A stretch of DNA of 64,000 bases from Candidatus Obscuribacterales bacterium (GCA_019746975.1 JAIERK010000113.1:18854-82853); one strand, 5' to 3'. Shown: positions 25,655 through 35,801, numbered from the stretch's first letter. Numbers and translations are program-made. Notes: generated by a model not told the origin, from the sequence alone.

Positions 25655-26545
25655 ATGATTCAACTAAGAGAGGAGATAAACCAAGCCTTGCCAGTAGCAT
25701 CGATGAGACAACTCTTGGAAGCGGGCGTACATTTTGGTCACCAGACCCGAAGGTGGAACCCGAAAATGCGCCAGTACATCTATGGAGAGCGCAACGGAAT
25801 TTACATTATCGACCTGGAGCAGACGAGCAAAGCGCTCGACAAAGCTTGCGATTTCATTCGGCAGGCTGCCCAGGCGAGAAAGAACATTGTTTTTGTTGGC
25901 ACCAAAAAACAAGCCGCCGACATTGTGGAAGAAGAAGCAAGACGCTGCCACTCTCACTACGTCAATCGTCGCTGGCTTGGTGGCATGCTCACCAACTTCG
26001 AGACGATCCGGTTGCGCGTCAACCGTTTGAAAGAGCTCGAAGAAATGCGGGAATCCGGAGATTTCTTCAGACGCGGTAAGAAAGAACAAGCTGTTCTCAA
26101 CCGCGAACTCGAGAAGCTCGAGAAGTCGCTTGGCGGCATCAAGACGATGAGAGGACGTCCCGACGTGCTCTTCATCATCGATCAAAAGCGCGAGCTTATT
26201 GCCGTCGCAGAAGCGGTGAAGAGCGGTATATCGACCGTCGCTATCGTAGATACCAACTGCGATCCAGAAGGTATCACATATGTGATCCCTGGTAACGATG
26301 ATTCGATTCGTTCGATTCGATTAATCACCAGCCGTATTGCCGATTCGATCATCGAAGGGCAACAGGCTAGAGGTGGTGGCGACGATCATCATGTAGAAGA
26401 AGTTCGCTCTAGCAAGAGACATTCGTTGGACGCACCGATTGAAGAGGAAGAAGCCGAAGTTGGTGAAGAAGCCGACAAGGAAATGGCTTCCAGCCTCGTT
26501 GGCGGAGCTGCCTCCGAAGATGAATCTGAAGACGCAGGAAAATAG
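25655..26545 (+). CDS. rpsB: 30S ribosomal protein S2
   Basis: S2 binds at the back of the 30S head-body junction. The 296-residue protein has [58 protein letters not shown], and the C-terminal signature [19 protein letters not shown] with [18 protein letters not shown]. The last 60 residues (after [11 protein letters not shown]) are a strongly acidic extension, longer than the roughly 235-260 residues of most S2 proteins. The order rpsB-tsf-pyrH-frr is the classical one. Confidence 0.98.
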   Translation: MIQLREEINQALPVASMRQLLEAGVHFGHQTRRWNPKMRQYIYGERNGIYIIDLEQTSKALDKACDFIRQAAQARKNIVFVGTKKQAADIVEEEARRCHSHYVNRRWLGGMLTNFETIRLRVNRLKELEEMRESGDFFRRGKKEQAVLNRELEKLEKSLGGIKTMRGRPDVLFIIDQKRELIAVAEAVKSGISTVAIVDTNCDPEGITYVIPGNDDSIRSIRLITSRIADSIIEGQQARGGGDDHHVEEVRSSKRHSLDAPIEEEEAEVGEEADKEMASSLVGGAASEDESEDAGK

Positions 26546-26583
26546 TTACGAGAAGCTCACAAGCTTCAATTGTTGAGGGAGAT

Positions 26584-27483
26584 ATGGTGAAAATGGCTGA
26601 AATTACCGCTTCGATGGTTAAGGAACTTAGAGAAAAGTCCGGAGCGGCAATGATGGATTGCAAAAAGGCGCTGGTAGAAACATCCGGCGACTTCGACAAG
26701 GCCTTCGAATGGCTGCGTCAGAAAGGCGCTGCTACTGCAAGCAAAAAGGCTTCCAGAGCGACTTCCGAAGGGATCGTCGTAGGAAGAGTTTCTCCTTGCG
26801 GAAAGAAAGCCATCTTGGTAGAGCTCAATTGCGAAACCGACTTCGTCGCTCGCAATGAAGGGTTTGTCGCAATTGCCAACCGCATTGCCGATATCGCTCT
26901 TGAAAGCAAAGCCAAGAGTCCGGAAGCGCTCTTGGAGCAAAAAGTCGATGGAAAGACTGTCTCCGAGCTGGTCACCGAAGGTATCGCTAAAACCGGCGAA
27001 AATATCGTGATCAAGCGCGTCGAGTACTTCGAAGTCGAAGGAGCTGGTCTGATCGGTCTCTACGTTCACACGCTGGGCGGCAAGATGGGTGCGCTCGTCG
27101 AACTGAAAGCGACGGCGGATGTTTGCTCCGAAGCAGGACAAGCATTTGCTCGTGAGCTTGCGATGCACATCGTCTCCTCGAAGCCTGAATTCCTGACCAA
27201 GGATCAAATTCCTCAGCACATTGTTGAAGACGAGCAACGTATCGAAGCCGGAAAGGCTGACCTCGCTGGTAAGAAAGAAGAGATCAAAGAGAAGATCATT
27301 GCCGGTCGCGTTGAGAAGAATCTGGCAGAACGCTGCTTGACTCTCCAACCGTTCGTCAAAGACCCTTCTCAGACGGTCGAAGCCTGTCTCCAAGCGAAGG
27401 CCAAAGAGCTCGGTGCAACCTTGACCCCGATTCGCTACTCACTCTTCATTCTGGGTGCTGGCGAAGAAGCAAAGGGCGAGTAA
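26584..27483 (+). CDS. tsf: Elongation factor Ts
   Basis: EF-Ts is the nucleotide-exchange factor of EF-Tu. The 299-residue protein begins with the UBA-like domain (ASMVKELREKSGAAMMDCKKAL) and contains the LNCETDFVARNEGF core motif, then the dimer domains, ending with LTPIRYSLFILGAGEE. An alternative in-frame ATG lies 3 codons inside. It follows rpsB by 38 bp and shares its transcript. Confidence 0.98.
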   Translation: MVKMAEITASMVKELREKSGAAMMDCKKALVETSGDFDKAFEWLRQKGAATASKKASRATSEGIVVGRVSPCGKKAILVELNCETDFVARNEGFVAIANRIADIALESKAKSPEALLEQKVDGKTVSELVTEGIAKTGENIVIKRVEYFEVEGAGLIGLYVHTLGGKMGALVELKATADVCSEAGQAFARELAMHIVSSKPEFLTKDQIPQHIVEDEQRIEAGKADLAGKKEEIKEKIIAGRVEKNLAERCLTLQPFVKDPSQTVEACLQAKAKELGATLTPIRYSLFILGAGEEAKGE

Positions 27484-27521
27484 TCAAGAAGCGAAGATAT
27501 CGATTCTTAAAATGCATGAAG

Positions 27522-27549
27522 AAACCGGGTGCCGCAGGTGCCCGGTTTT
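27522..27549 (+). terminator. Rho-independent-type terminator after tsf
   Basis: Arms aaaccggg and cccggttt form at least an 8-bp stem around tgccgcaggtg, which can pair further with wobbles. A T-rich stretch (tttcaattt) follows. It lies 39 bp after the tsf stop and probably ends the rpsB-tsf transcript. Confidence 0.75.
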
Positions 27550-27675
27550 CAATTTGTCCGATCTAAACGACTCTGTAGCCATTAGAATGTCAGTCTGGAA
27601 GTAGGGTAGCGAGAAGCGATATGATCTACCACGGTCGTAAAACCTGTGGAGATAGACGCTCCAAGGTCTTTTACA

Positions 27676-28419
27676 ATGTCAGAATCAGAAACACAGTACA
27701 AACGAATTTTATTGAAACTTAGTGGTGAAGCCCTTCAAGGTGAGAAAGGCTTCGGTATCGACCTGCGTGTCATCAATGCCATCGCAGAAGAGATCGTTAA
27801 GGCTAAGGACTTGGGCGTCCAGATAGCCATCGTTATCGGTGGCGGAAACATATTCCGGGGCGTGCAAGGGGCGGCAGAAGGCATGGATAAAGCGGCTGCC
27901 GACTATGTCGGTATGCTCGCGACCATTATGAACTGCTTGATCATGGGTGAAGTTTTAAACTCCAAAGGTATCGACACACGTGTGCAGACCGCCATCGCCA
28001 TGCCCGCGGTAGCAGAACCATTTATACGATTGCGAGCTATTAGACATCTAATAAAGGGTCGAATAGTTATCTTTGGGGGTGGAACTGGAAATCCGCACGT
28101 GACGACAGATACCGCCGCTGCGTTGCGCGCTGCCGAAATTAAGGCAGATGTTATCTTGATGGCAAAAAACAATGTGGACGGCGTTTATAGCGATGATCCC
28201 AAGAGAAACCCTGATGCCAAGAAGATTGGAAGAATTGGATTTGATGATTTAATCAAACAGGATTTGCGAGTCATGGATGCGTCAGCTGTAGATCTGTGTA
28301 AACAGAACAGCATTCCCATAATCGTATTTGACTTCAACAAGGCGGGCAGCATCGAACAGATAGTGCGTGGAGAGAAAATAGGTACCCTGGTCGGTTCGCG
28401 TCTAGGAGGGCGATCATGA
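27676..28419 (+). CDS. pyrH: UMP kinase
   Basis: PyrH phosphorylates UMP to UDP with ATP. From the ATG at 27676 the protein is about 247 residues, the normal length; an in-frame GTG at 27646 would add ten residues unlike the family. Motifs are [52 protein letters not shown] and [15 protein letters not shown]. Its stop overlaps the frr start (ATGA). Confidence 0.97.
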   Translation: MSESETQYKRILLKLSGEALQGEKGFGIDLRVINAIAEEIVKAKDLGVQIAIVIGGGNIFRGVQGAAEGMDKAAADYVGMLATIMNCLIMGEVLNSKGIDTRVQTAIAMPAVAEPFIRLRAIRHLIKGRIVIFGGGTGNPHVTTDTAAALRAAEIKADVILMAKNNVDGVYSDDPKRNPDAKKIGRIGFDDLIKQDLRVMDASAVDLCKQNSIPIIVFDFNKAGSIEQIVRGEKIGTLVGSRLGGRS

Positions 28420-28988
28420 GCAGCACAGCAGCAACAACGGATGAAGTTCTATCCTCTGGCGAGGAGAGAATGAAAAAATCGATAGCAACCCTCAAGACCG
28501 AGTTCTTGTCCATCAGAACCGGCAGGGCAAATCCTTCTTTGCTCGACCGTATCGAGGTCGACTACTATGGGACGCCTACAGGTTTGAAGAGTCTGGCGAA
28601 TATTTCTACGCCGGATGGTCGCTCACTAGTTATCCAACCCTACGACAAGAGCGTTCTCAAAGCTATCGAACAAGCAATTCATAAGTCGGATCTCGGATTG
28701 ACACCCAATAGTGATGGGACAGTCGTGCGCATCAGTATTCCGCTCTTGACGGAAGAGCGTCGTAAAGATTTGACTAAGCACGTGAAAAAAGTTGGTGAAG
28801 AAGCAAAGGTCTCCATCAGAAACGTTCGACGTGACTGTGACCAGGAACTCAAGAAATTCAAGGAAAAAGGGGTTTCTGAAGATGATTTGAAGCGCAAAGC
28901 GGAGCTACTTCAGAAGATGACGGACAAGTACATAACTGAAGTAGATAAAGCTATAAGAGATAAAGAAAGCGAAATAATGGAGATCTAA
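28416..28988 (+). CDS. frr: Ribosome recycling factor
   Basis: RRF splits post-termination ribosomes together with EF-G. The 190-residue protein has the three-helix-bundle pattern: [60 protein letters not shown], and the end KYITEVDKA. It overlaps pyrH by four bases, so translation is coupled. The glmS gene starts 16 bp later. Confidence 0.98.
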   Translation: MSSTAATTDEVLSSGEERMKKSIATLKTEFLSIRTGRANPSLLDRIEVDYYGTPTGLKSLANISTPDGRSLVIQPYDKSVLKAIEQAIHKSDLGLTPNSDGTVVRISIPLLTEERRKDLTKHVKKVGEEAKVSIRNVRRDCDQELKKFKEKGVSEDDLKRKAELLQKMTDKYITEVDKAIRDKESEIMEI

Positions 28989-29004
28989 GCGGAGGCTCTA
29001 ATCA

Positions 29005-30876
29005 ATGTGTGGGATCGTTGGCTATCTAGGATCGAATCACGCGGCACCTGTTCTGCTATCCAAGCTCAGGGTGCTTGAGTATCGGGGCTACGATTCCGCA
29101 GGAGTCGCTGTGATCGAAGGCGGCCGGCTCAATGTGTTGAAGGCGGTCGGCAAACTCAACAACCTCGAAATGCTTCTGCAGAAAGAGCGTCCATCGGCGA
29201 CGGTAGGGATTGGTCACACTCGCTGGGCGACTCACGGCAGCCCGACTGATGCGAATGCCCATCCTCACGTCAATCAGAGCGGCACTCTTGCTGTAGTTCA
29301 TAACGGGATTATAGAAAACTACGGCGAGCTCAAGCGCACGCTAATCGAAAAAGGTTTCGAGTTTGTCTCTGATACGGACACGGAAGTGGTGGCACATCTG
29401 GTGTCTTTTGAGTTTGAAAAAGACAACGATCTCCTTCAGGCGATTTTGCGAACCGTTCGGCAGATGGATGGCGCCTATGCGCTGGGTATCGTCAGTCAAA
29501 CTTTTCCCGATCGGATTTACGCAGTTAATCACCACTATTCGCTTACTGTTGGGCTCGGAGAGAAAGAGAGCTTTCTCGCTTCCGATTCAGCTGCTGTAAG
29601 GCAATACACCAATCGCATCCTGCGACTAGAGCAGTCCGAGATTGCCGAGATTCGCGCAGATGGAGTTCGCTTGTTCGCATTCGATGGCGTAGAAGCTCAT
29701 AGAGAGCCGATCTCGGTTGAGGCTAGCGCTTACAAAATTGACAAGGAAGGCTTCAAGCATTTCCTGCTCAAAGAGATTCATGAACAGCCGCTCGTTCTCC
29801 GCCAGACGCTGAGCAAATATCTTTTAGGTGCGGAAAAAGAAGTCAATTTCAATGTGGAGAGCTTCTCGCCGGATGTTTCCGGTATGTATGGAGTTCACCT
29901 CACCGATGAAGAGATCCGCTCGATAGATCGCGTTCAGATCGTCGCATGTGGCACCGCATATCATGCCGGTATGGTCGGAAAGTATGTAATCGAAGAGCTC
30001 TGCGGCATCCCTGTGGAAGTCGACATCGCCTCAGAGGTTCGCGGAAGAAAACTGCTAGGCAACAATCGAACATTGACTATCGCTGTAAGCCAGTCGGGTG
30101 AAACGGCCGATACTCTGGCGGCGATCAAAGATGCAATCGGCAACGGTTCCTTTACCCTTGGTATCACTAATCGACCGGACTCACACCTGGCACATCTGAC
30201 GAAGAATTTGATCGTCACCGAATGCGGTATTGAAGTTTCTGTCGCTGCTACAAAAACCTATTCGGCGCAGTTAATCTGCTTCTACTTATTGGCTATTTAC
30301 CTGGCTGAGAAGCGCGGTTCCATATCCAAGGAGCGCGCACGGAAGCTCAAAGTCGAGTTGAGCAAAATCCCGGCTGTTATCGAACAGGTGCTTGGTCGCG
30401 AAGAGCAGTACAGACGTGAATCGCTGAAGTTGGCAGATGCCCAGGACGTCGTCTTCATCGGTAGAGGGTTCAATTACCCGACCGCTCTCGAAGGTGCGCT
30501 AAAACTGAAAGAGCTGAGCTACATCCATGCGTCAGGCTACGCTGCCGGTGAGCTGAAACACGGACCGATAGCAGTATTGGATTCTTCGGTCCCTGTAATT
30601 ACAGTGCTCGTTCCTGGACGAGTATACGATAAGACGCTTTCCAATGCGCAGGAATCACGGGCGCGCAATGCGCGTATGGTGGCAGTTGCCGTTGATGGAG
30701 ACGTGGAAGCGCCGAAGACTTTCGACTATATCTTCAGCATTCCTCCCGTCGAGGAGCTATTAAGCCCGATCGTCACGGTCGTGCCTTTGCAATTGCTCTC
30801 GTATTTTGTCGCCGATTTCCTGGGTAAGGATGTCGATCAACCAAGAAATTTAGCGAAGTCAGTGACGGTTGAGTAG
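29005..30876 (+). CDS. glmS: Glutamine-fructose-6-phosphate aminotransferase
   Basis: GlmS makes glucosamine-6-phosphate for peptidoglycan and lipid A. The 623-residue protein starts at the catalytic Cys2 (MCGIVGYLG), has VLEYRGYDSAG, GHTRWATHG, and HNGIIENY in the glutaminase half. Two SIS domains follow with CGTAYHAG, SQSGETADT, and the C-terminal ELKHGPIAVLD and NLAKSVTVE. There is no room for a glmS ribozyme, because the gap to frr is only 16 bp. Confidence 0.98.
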   Translation: MCGIVGYLGSNHAAPVLLSKLRVLEYRGYDSAGVAVIEGGRLNVLKAVGKLNNLEMLLQKERPSATVGIGHTRWATHGSPTDANAHPHVNQSGTLAVVHNGIIENYGELKRTLIEKGFEFVSDTDTEVVAHLVSFEFEKDNDLLQAILRTVRQMDGAYALGIVSQTFPDRIYAVNHHYSLTVGLGEKESFLASDSAAVRQYTNRILRLEQSEIAEIRADGVRLFAFDGVEAHREPISVEASAYKIDKEGFKHFLLKEIHEQPLVLRQTLSKYLLGAEKEVNFNVESFSPDVSGMYGVHLTDEEIRSIDRVQIVACGTAYHAGMVGKYVIEELCGIPVEVDIASEVRGRKLLGNNRTLTIAVSQSGETADTLAAIKDAIGNGSFTLGITNRPDSHLAHLTKNLIVTECGIEVSVAATKTYSAQLICFYLLAIYLAEKRGSISKERARKLKVELSKIPAVIEQVLGREEQYRRESLKLADAQDVVFIGRGFNYPTALEGALKLKELSYIHASGYAAGELKHGPIAVLDSSVPVITVLVPGRVYDKTLSNAQESRARNARMVAVAVDGDVEAPKTFDYIFSIPPVEELLSPIVTVVPLQLLSYFVADFLGKDVDQPRNLAKSVTVE

Positions 30877-30886
30877 TTGCTCGTCA

Positions 30887-31258
30887 ATGAGCGCCGACAT
30901 TAGAGACGTCCTTCTTGTAGACGATGATGCCAACCTGAGACTGATCGTACAGATGAGTCTGGAAGGGCTTACCGACTGGAACGTTCGAGTTGCAGCCCGC
31001 GGCGAGGAGGCCCTTCTACTCGCTGCCGAGAGAACTCCAGACCTTGTCTTGCTGGACATTATGATGCCGGATTTGGATGGCATTACCGTGTTCACTGAAC
31101 TCAGGCGACTGCATCCCACCCTTCCTGTGATATTCATCACGGCCAAGGTTCAAACCCAAGAAATTCGACATTACAAGAACCTGGGAGCTGCCGGCGTCAT
31201 AATTAAACCGTTTGATCCAATGAAGGTAGTGGATGAAATTAGAAAGATTCTAACTTGA
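30887..31258 (+). CDS. Single-domain response regulator
   Basis: A stand-alone receiver domain of about 123 residues with all key residues: VLLVDDDANLR (acidic pair), LVLLDIMMPDLDG (phospho-acceptor Asp), FITAK (Thr) and IKPFDP (Lys). There is no output domain, so it acts like CheY or Spo0F, by protein contact or phosphotransfer. The ATG at 30887 is chosen; an in-frame TTG at 30869 overlaps glmS. The next genes encode a sensor kinase, an HPt-containing scaffold and an OmpR-type regulator, suggesting one phosphorelay. Confidence 0.93.
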   Translation: MSADIRDVLLVDDDANLRLIVQMSLEGLTDWNVRVAARGEEALLLAAERTPDLVLLDIMMPDLDGITVFTELRRLHPTLPVIFITAKVQTQEIRHYKNLGAAGVIIKPFDPMKVVDEIRKILT

Positions 31259-31296
31259 GTGCGTTTGCGGCCGATTAAGAGTTAAATGCGCGACCG

Positions 31297-33159
31297 ATGG
31301 CGGACAAGAGACTAAGCCACTTTCACTGGTATCACCTATATTATGTCCTGGCTGCCTTCGATCTGCTGACAGTCGCGCTCAGCCTTTCGCTCAATCACCA
31401 GATCACTGAGAGATATAACGCCTCGATCGAAACGCATCGAGCTTGGACGCGGCGCTTGAAACAGCTTTCCGAACTCGATCGACTGGCGGCTGATGTAAAT
31501 GCGCCAGGTAACGACGTTTTCCTCAGTAAGAATGTCGGTCGCGAGAAGTCGCGTCTTGAAGATGCACTTGTCCGAATGGAAGGTAAAGTCTCGGAGATCA
31601 AGATTGACTTCGATACGGCCGGAGTCACAGTGACCCATCCCTCCTTTAGCAAAGATCTTCTGAGAATGAATCAGCTGCTTGAAAGTATGGTTGCGAAAAC
31701 AACCGATGTTTTAACGTTGTTCCAAGAAGATCGCGTTGAAGAGGCCGCTCGTGGGATGGCAAGTATGGATAAGTCATACTATGAAGCGAACGTTCTCATG
31801 CGTCAGGTCGCACTGCAAATAAGTGAAATTCAGCAAGCTCAATTAGAGGGTGAGTCCCGAGAGCTTGAGTTTTTGCGCTCCTTCGAGCGGCTGTTTGCTA
31901 TGGCGCTTGGCGTGATGATCGTTGGTGTGACCGCATACGGTCACAACCTGGCTACGAGAATAATTCAAACCACCAGGGAGCGCGAGAGCCATATCAAAGA
32001 GATTGAAGATGCGCGCAAGAGCCTTGAAGCGAAGACGACGGAATTGCAATCGACACTTTTCGAACTAGAGAAGGCTCAATCGAGCACCTTTGAAAGCGAG
32101 CGCAAACTGAAAGCGATCTTTGATCATACTTTTCAGTTTATCGGACTGTTGGATGCCGACGGCATTCTTCTTGAAGCTAATCGCTCTGCGCTCGACTTCG
32201 CTGCGATAGCTAAAGATGAGGTCATCGGCCGACCTTTCTGGGAGACTGCCTGGTGGTCACACTCTTCCGAGTTGCAGAAGCTCCTCAGGCATTCTATTGC
32301 CAGCGCGCGTGACGGCCAGTTCGTTCGATTTGAAACCACACATAAAGACAGAAGCGGCAACCTGGTCGCGATCGATTTTTCTCTGAGCCCAATATTTGAT
32401 GATAATGGAAACGTTGTTTTGATAATCCCTGAGGGACGCGATGTCTCAGAGAAGAAGCAGGCCGAACAAAGGGTCAGTGAGTTTTACTCTACCGTTTCGC
32501 ACGAACTGCGCACTCCTCTGGCTGCTATCAGAGGCTCCTTAGGGTTGATTGGTGGAGGCCTGGCCGGACCCATAAATGAGAAGGTATCGCAGTTGGTGAC
32601 AATTGCGATCTCAGAATCAGAACGATTAATCAGATTAATCAATGATATTCTCGATCTTCGCAAAATTGAAGCCGGCATGCTTGAACTAAACAAGACTGGT
32701 ATTGAATCAGGTGCCATTGTTTTGCGTGCAATCGAGACTCTCAGCCCGATGGCGAGCGACAAAGGCGTGGAGCTAGTCGCGGAGATTGTCGACAGCAATA
32801 CATTTATGCTGGACCAGGATAGAATAACTCAGGTTTTGACTAATCTGGTGTCTAATGCGATCAAATTTTCTGAAGGCATTGCCGATCGTGTGACTGTGCG
32901 GGTCGAACCTGGTGATCTCGATACAGTCAAGTTTTCCGTCACCGATTTTGGTCCTGGCATTCCAGAATCGAAAATGGACAAACTGTTCGGGAAGTTTCAA
33001 CAGATCGATCAAGCAGACAATCGGAAGAAAGAGGGGACCGGTCTAGGTCTTGCAATTTCCAAAGCAATTGTCGAGCAGCATGGAGGCCGAATTGGCGTCG
33101 TTAGCAAAGTGGGCGAAGGATCAACTTTTTGGTTCGAGCTGCCGAGTCAAACAGCTTAG
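31297..33159 (+). CDS. Membrane sensor histidine kinase with PAS domain
   Basis: The 620-residue protein has a first membrane segment (about 12-30), an extracytoplasmic helical sensor region (31-195), a second membrane segment (about 197-217), a linker coiled coil (225-270), a PAS domain (about 272-385) and a HisKA domain with the phospho-acceptor in FYSTVSHELRTPLAA (His402). The HATPase has N box NLVSNAIKFSEG, G1 DFGPGIPES and G2 GTGLGLAISKAIVEQHGG. All kinase boxes are intact. The gene is followed after 13 bp by the HPt scaffold, so they are an operon. The signal sensed is unknown. Confidence 0.95.
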   Translation: MADKRLSHFHWYHLYYVLAAFDLLTVALSLSLNHQITERYNASIETHRAWTRRLKQLSELDRLAADVNAPGNDVFLSKNVGREKSRLEDALVRMEGKVSEIKIDFDTAGVTVTHPSFSKDLLRMNQLLESMVAKTTDVLTLFQEDRVEEAARGMASMDKSYYEANVLMRQVALQISEIQQAQLEGESRELEFLRSFERLFAMALGVMIVGVTAYGHNLATRIIQTTRERESHIKEIEDARKSLEAKTTELQSTLFELEKAQSSTFESERKLKAIFDHTFQFIGLLDADGILLEANRSALDFAAIAKDEVIGRPFWETAWWSHSSELQKLLRHSIASARDGQFVRFETTHKDRSGNLVAIDFSLSPIFDDNGNVVLIIPEGRDVSEKKQAEQRVSEFYSTVSHELRTPLAAIRGSLGLIGGGLAGPINEKVSQLVTIAISESERLIRLINDILDLRKIEAGMLELNKTGIESGAIVLRAIETLSPMASDKGVELVAEIVDSNTFMLDQDRITQVLTNLVSNAIKFSEGIADRVTVRVEPGDLDTVKFSVTDFGPGIPESKMDKLFGKFQQIDQADNRKKEGTGLGLAISKAIVEQHGGRIGVVSKVGEGSTFWFELPSQTA

Positions 33160-33172
33160 AGGAGTTGCGAGT

Positions 33173-35089
33173 TTGCTATACCGAGGTGACAAACTGATCT
33201 CTGTTGTAGGCGGCGAAGGCATGAGACCTCTTGCCGAGACCTTCAAGCTTCATAATTACAACGTCACATTCGTGTCCTTACTTTCTGACCTGGATTCCTC
33301 AGCCGCTCCAGACGTGATTTTGGTCGACGATCAGATTTTGGATGAAAACGCTTCTCGATGGTATCTGGAGAATGATTCAAATGCAGACGTTTTATTGATT
33401 ATGAATCGTTGGATTGATCTCCATTCCTATCTTTGGTCTACGGAGATCTTGAAGATCAAACTGATCTTGCATTGCCCGGTGGATCCAGGCCTGCTGCTCT
33501 ACGAGGTCGACAGGCTTCTCAATGCGTATAGATGCGAGACCTCGACTTGCAGCGAGGTTGCTGTTGAGGCGGAAGCTTCTCCGATTGCTCAGGTGAAGGC
33601 AAAGCTGAGAGCAGACGTGCAAGCGCAGTGGAAGAATTTGATATTACTTGCTGAGCCACTCTCATCTATTCAATCGGAAGTGACAAAGGAGTTGGTAAGC
33701 CAAACGCATAAATTGCGAGGAAGCGCCGGATCGTTAGGTTTGACAGGCATGAGTAGAGCGGCTGCGACAATTGAACAACATTTGCGGATGTTTTCCGACA
33801 AAAGGTCCTACAGCGAGCGCCTCCTGATAAAAGAAATACAGCGTTTGTTTAGAGCCGGTGCTGACGAGACGGGAACCGTAGCGCTCGACGATGACACAGC
33901 TGGCGACGCCGATGAAGCCGGCGTGCTGAATCTTCTTGTCTTGGCGGATCCTGGAAGATTCGAGGCAGTCAATGATGCGTTGACCTCCAGGAACGGGGTC
34001 GCAGCAACGATGGCAAGTGACCCTTTTGAGGCACTTGCAATGGCCTTGGCAGGACAATTTGACGGGTTTTTGATCGAGACTTTTTTCGACAAGCAACTTT
34101 TGTTCGAGCTTTGTCGCAATATACGCATTACAGCCGGCAATGAGGCAATTCCCTTCGTTCTGTGTATGCAAGAGCCGATGGAGCTCAGCGCAGCAGAACT
34201 AACTTACCTTGGTGCATCCGATATCGTATATGGTGATTTCCTGGAGCAACTGAATAAGAGCGTTTCATCTCTTATCGAGCTATCCTACTTGTTCAAACCA
34301 GCGTTACTGGAGGCGACTGATTATACTGGGAGAAACGCCGAACTTGTCGGGACGAAAGTTAGAGGAACAATCCCTCCAATCGAGATGTTGAACTGCACCG
34401 TTGATACGGATTCTGATGGACTACTTCTGCACTACCGAAATCGTAGCCTGATTGGCTCTGACATAATCAATGCGTTGCGATCAAGAGCCAATTTTGCTCA
34501 GGTGCCGATAGCTCTATTCGTAAATCAAAGGGAGTATGAAATTCTGGACGAGTCGATTGGGTACGTCGAGCACTTGTTCGTACCTGAGACTGATCGAAGA
34601 ATGATATCGGAGCTCGATCGAATTTTGCATTGCTCGAGACTGGAGAGACAAAATCCTTCGATTGATCCTTCTAGTGGCATGTTGAAACGACCTGCTTTCC
34701 TGGAACGAAGTCTCGAGCTGTTTTCGCGATCAAACGGCAAGGGGTGCCAATTTGCATTGGTATTTTTATCGGTTGAAGGTCCAGAACATTTATCTGTTGG
34801 TTCAATACTAGCTCGTCTCCTCAATGGTAGATTTAGCGCTCAATGCGTGCGTGGAGTTCTGGAAGACACGTTCGGACTAGCAGTCTTCCTTGATCGCAGT
34901 GATGAAATAGATGGAGCAATAAAGCTTCTTCAAGACGAGATCTACTCTTGTGTTTCTAATGATATAGAAGATCTGAAAGTCGACATTCAGGTTAATTTTG
35001 CGATTGCAAAATTTCCGCAAGACGGAAACATTTTTTCGGATCTCGTCGAAAAAATTGAGAGAAAATTGGGAGCGTCAACTTCCGATTGA
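33173..35089 (+). CDS. HPt-containing scaffold with degenerate receiver and GGDEF-like domains
   Basis: The TTG at 33173 is preferred because AGAGGAG lies 8 bases upstream, right after the sensor kinase stop; the frame is open further upstream but overlaps it. About 638 residues. An N-terminal receiver-like fold (VILVDDQ) is followed by an HPt domain with the acceptor motif QTHKLRGSAGSLGLTG (His179). Two further receiver-like units (about 240-370 and 395-485) lack the acceptor/Thr/Lys pattern. The C-terminal 140 residues resemble a GGDEF fold (SGMLKRPAFLERSLELF...FAIAKFPQDG) without a GGDEF motif. It may pass phosphate between the sensor and the two regulators. Only the HPt looks chemically active. 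Confidence 0.8.
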   Translation: MLYRGDKLISVVGGEGMRPLAETFKLHNYNVTFVSLLSDLDSSAAPDVILVDDQILDENASRWYLENDSNADVLLIMNRWIDLHSYLWSTEILKIKLILHCPVDPGLLLYEVDRLLNAYRCETSTCSEVAVEAEASPIAQVKAKLRADVQAQWKNLILLAEPLSSIQSEVTKELVSQTHKLRGSAGSLGLTGMSRAAATIEQHLRMFSDKRSYSERLLIKEIQRLFRAGADETGTVALDDDTAGDADEAGVLNLLVLADPGRFEAVNDALTSRNGVAATMASDPFEALAMALAGQFDGFLIETFFDKQLLFELCRNIRITAGNEAIPFVLCMQEPMELSAAELTYLGASDIVYGDFLEQLNKSVSSLIELSYLFKPALLEATDYTGRNAELVGTKVRGTIPPIEMLNCTVDTDSDGLLLHYRNRSLIGSDIINALRSRANFAQVPIALFVNQREYEILDESIGYVEHLFVPETDRRMISELDRILHCSRLERQNPSIDPSSGMLKRPAFLERSLELFSRSNGKGCQFALVFLSVEGPEHLSVGSILARLLNGRFSAQCVRGVLEDTFGLAVFLDRSDEIDGAIKLLQDEIYSCVSNDIEDLKVDIQVNFAIAKFPQDGNIFSDLVEKIERKLGASTSD

Positions 35090-35126
35090 TTTTGGACATA
35101 GTTATTTACCAGTCCAGGTGTATCAT

Positions 35127-35801
35127 GTGGCAAAAATTCTTATAGTAGATGACGACATTATCTTGTGTGAGCTGGTGAAGTCGTATTTGCTTGCTTGCGA
35201 TCATCTCGTGGACGTCGGGAATACTGCTGACTATGCAATAGTGCAACTGTCGGTCAATCAATACGATCTGATCATTCTCGATTGGGTCTTGCCTGATCTG
35301 TCCGGGGTTGATGTTCTTCGTGCTTATCGCCGTCGTGGTGGACGTTGCCCGGTGTTGATGCTCACCTCTCGTGGAGATAAGCACGACAAGGCATGCGGTT
35401 TGGATTCCGGTGCTGACGATTATCTCGTTAAACCATTCGAGCAGGTAGAGTTTGAGGCCAGGGTTCGGGCGCTTCTTAGAAGACCTAATAGTTGGAGCGG
35501 TCAGATTCTTCGTGTGCGAGATTTGGAGCTTGATACGGGCTCCCAGTCAGTAAGTCGTGACGGTCAACAAATCCAGTTGCGACCGCGAGAATTCGCGTTG
35601 TTGGAATTTCTTATGCGCCACCCCAATCAATGCTTTACTGCGGAGGCTCTCTTTCAGCGGCTCTGGGATACTGATTCCACTACATCTGTTGAGACGGTGA
35701 GGATGCATATCATGTCGCTCAGGAAAAAGCTTGGAGACACCGACGCCCATCCGTTAATATCAACAGCTCGGGGCCGAGGGTATAAAATTGATGCTGTCTG
35801 A
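35127..35801 (+). CDS. OmpR/PhoB-family response regulator
   Basis: The GTG at 35127 gives the usual start VAKILIVDDDIIL; a GTG three codons earlier is also possible, and the open frame extends back into the preceding gene. About 224 residues. The receiver has DDD, IILDWVLPDLSG (Asp), MLTSRG (Thr/Ser) and LVKPFEQVE (Lys). The winged-helix output has LRPREFALLEFLMRHPNQ and VETVRMHIMSLRKKLG with ISTARGRGYKI. It should be a DNA-binding transcription factor. It ends 157 bp before the double-glycine peptide gene and is the best candidate to control that cassette. Confidence 0.94.
   Translation: MAKILIVDDDIILCELVKSYLLACDHLVDVGNTADYAIVQLSVNQYDLIILDWVLPDLSGVDVLRAYRRRGGRCPVLMLTSRGDKHDKACGLDSGADDYLVKPFEQVEFEARVRALLRRPNSWSGQILRVRDLELDTGSQSVSRDGQQIQLRPREFALLEFLMRHPNQCFTAEALFQRLWDTDSTTSVETVRMHIMSLRKKLGDTDAHPLISTARGRGYKIDAV

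Noticed and set aside
26566..27393. 275-codon minus-strand frame over tsf
   Set aside because: Antisense to tsf, Phe/Leu-rich shadow pattern produced by codon bias of the real gene.
28989..29004. glmS ribozyme
   Set aside because: Only 16 bp separate frr and glmS, far too short for the ribozyme.
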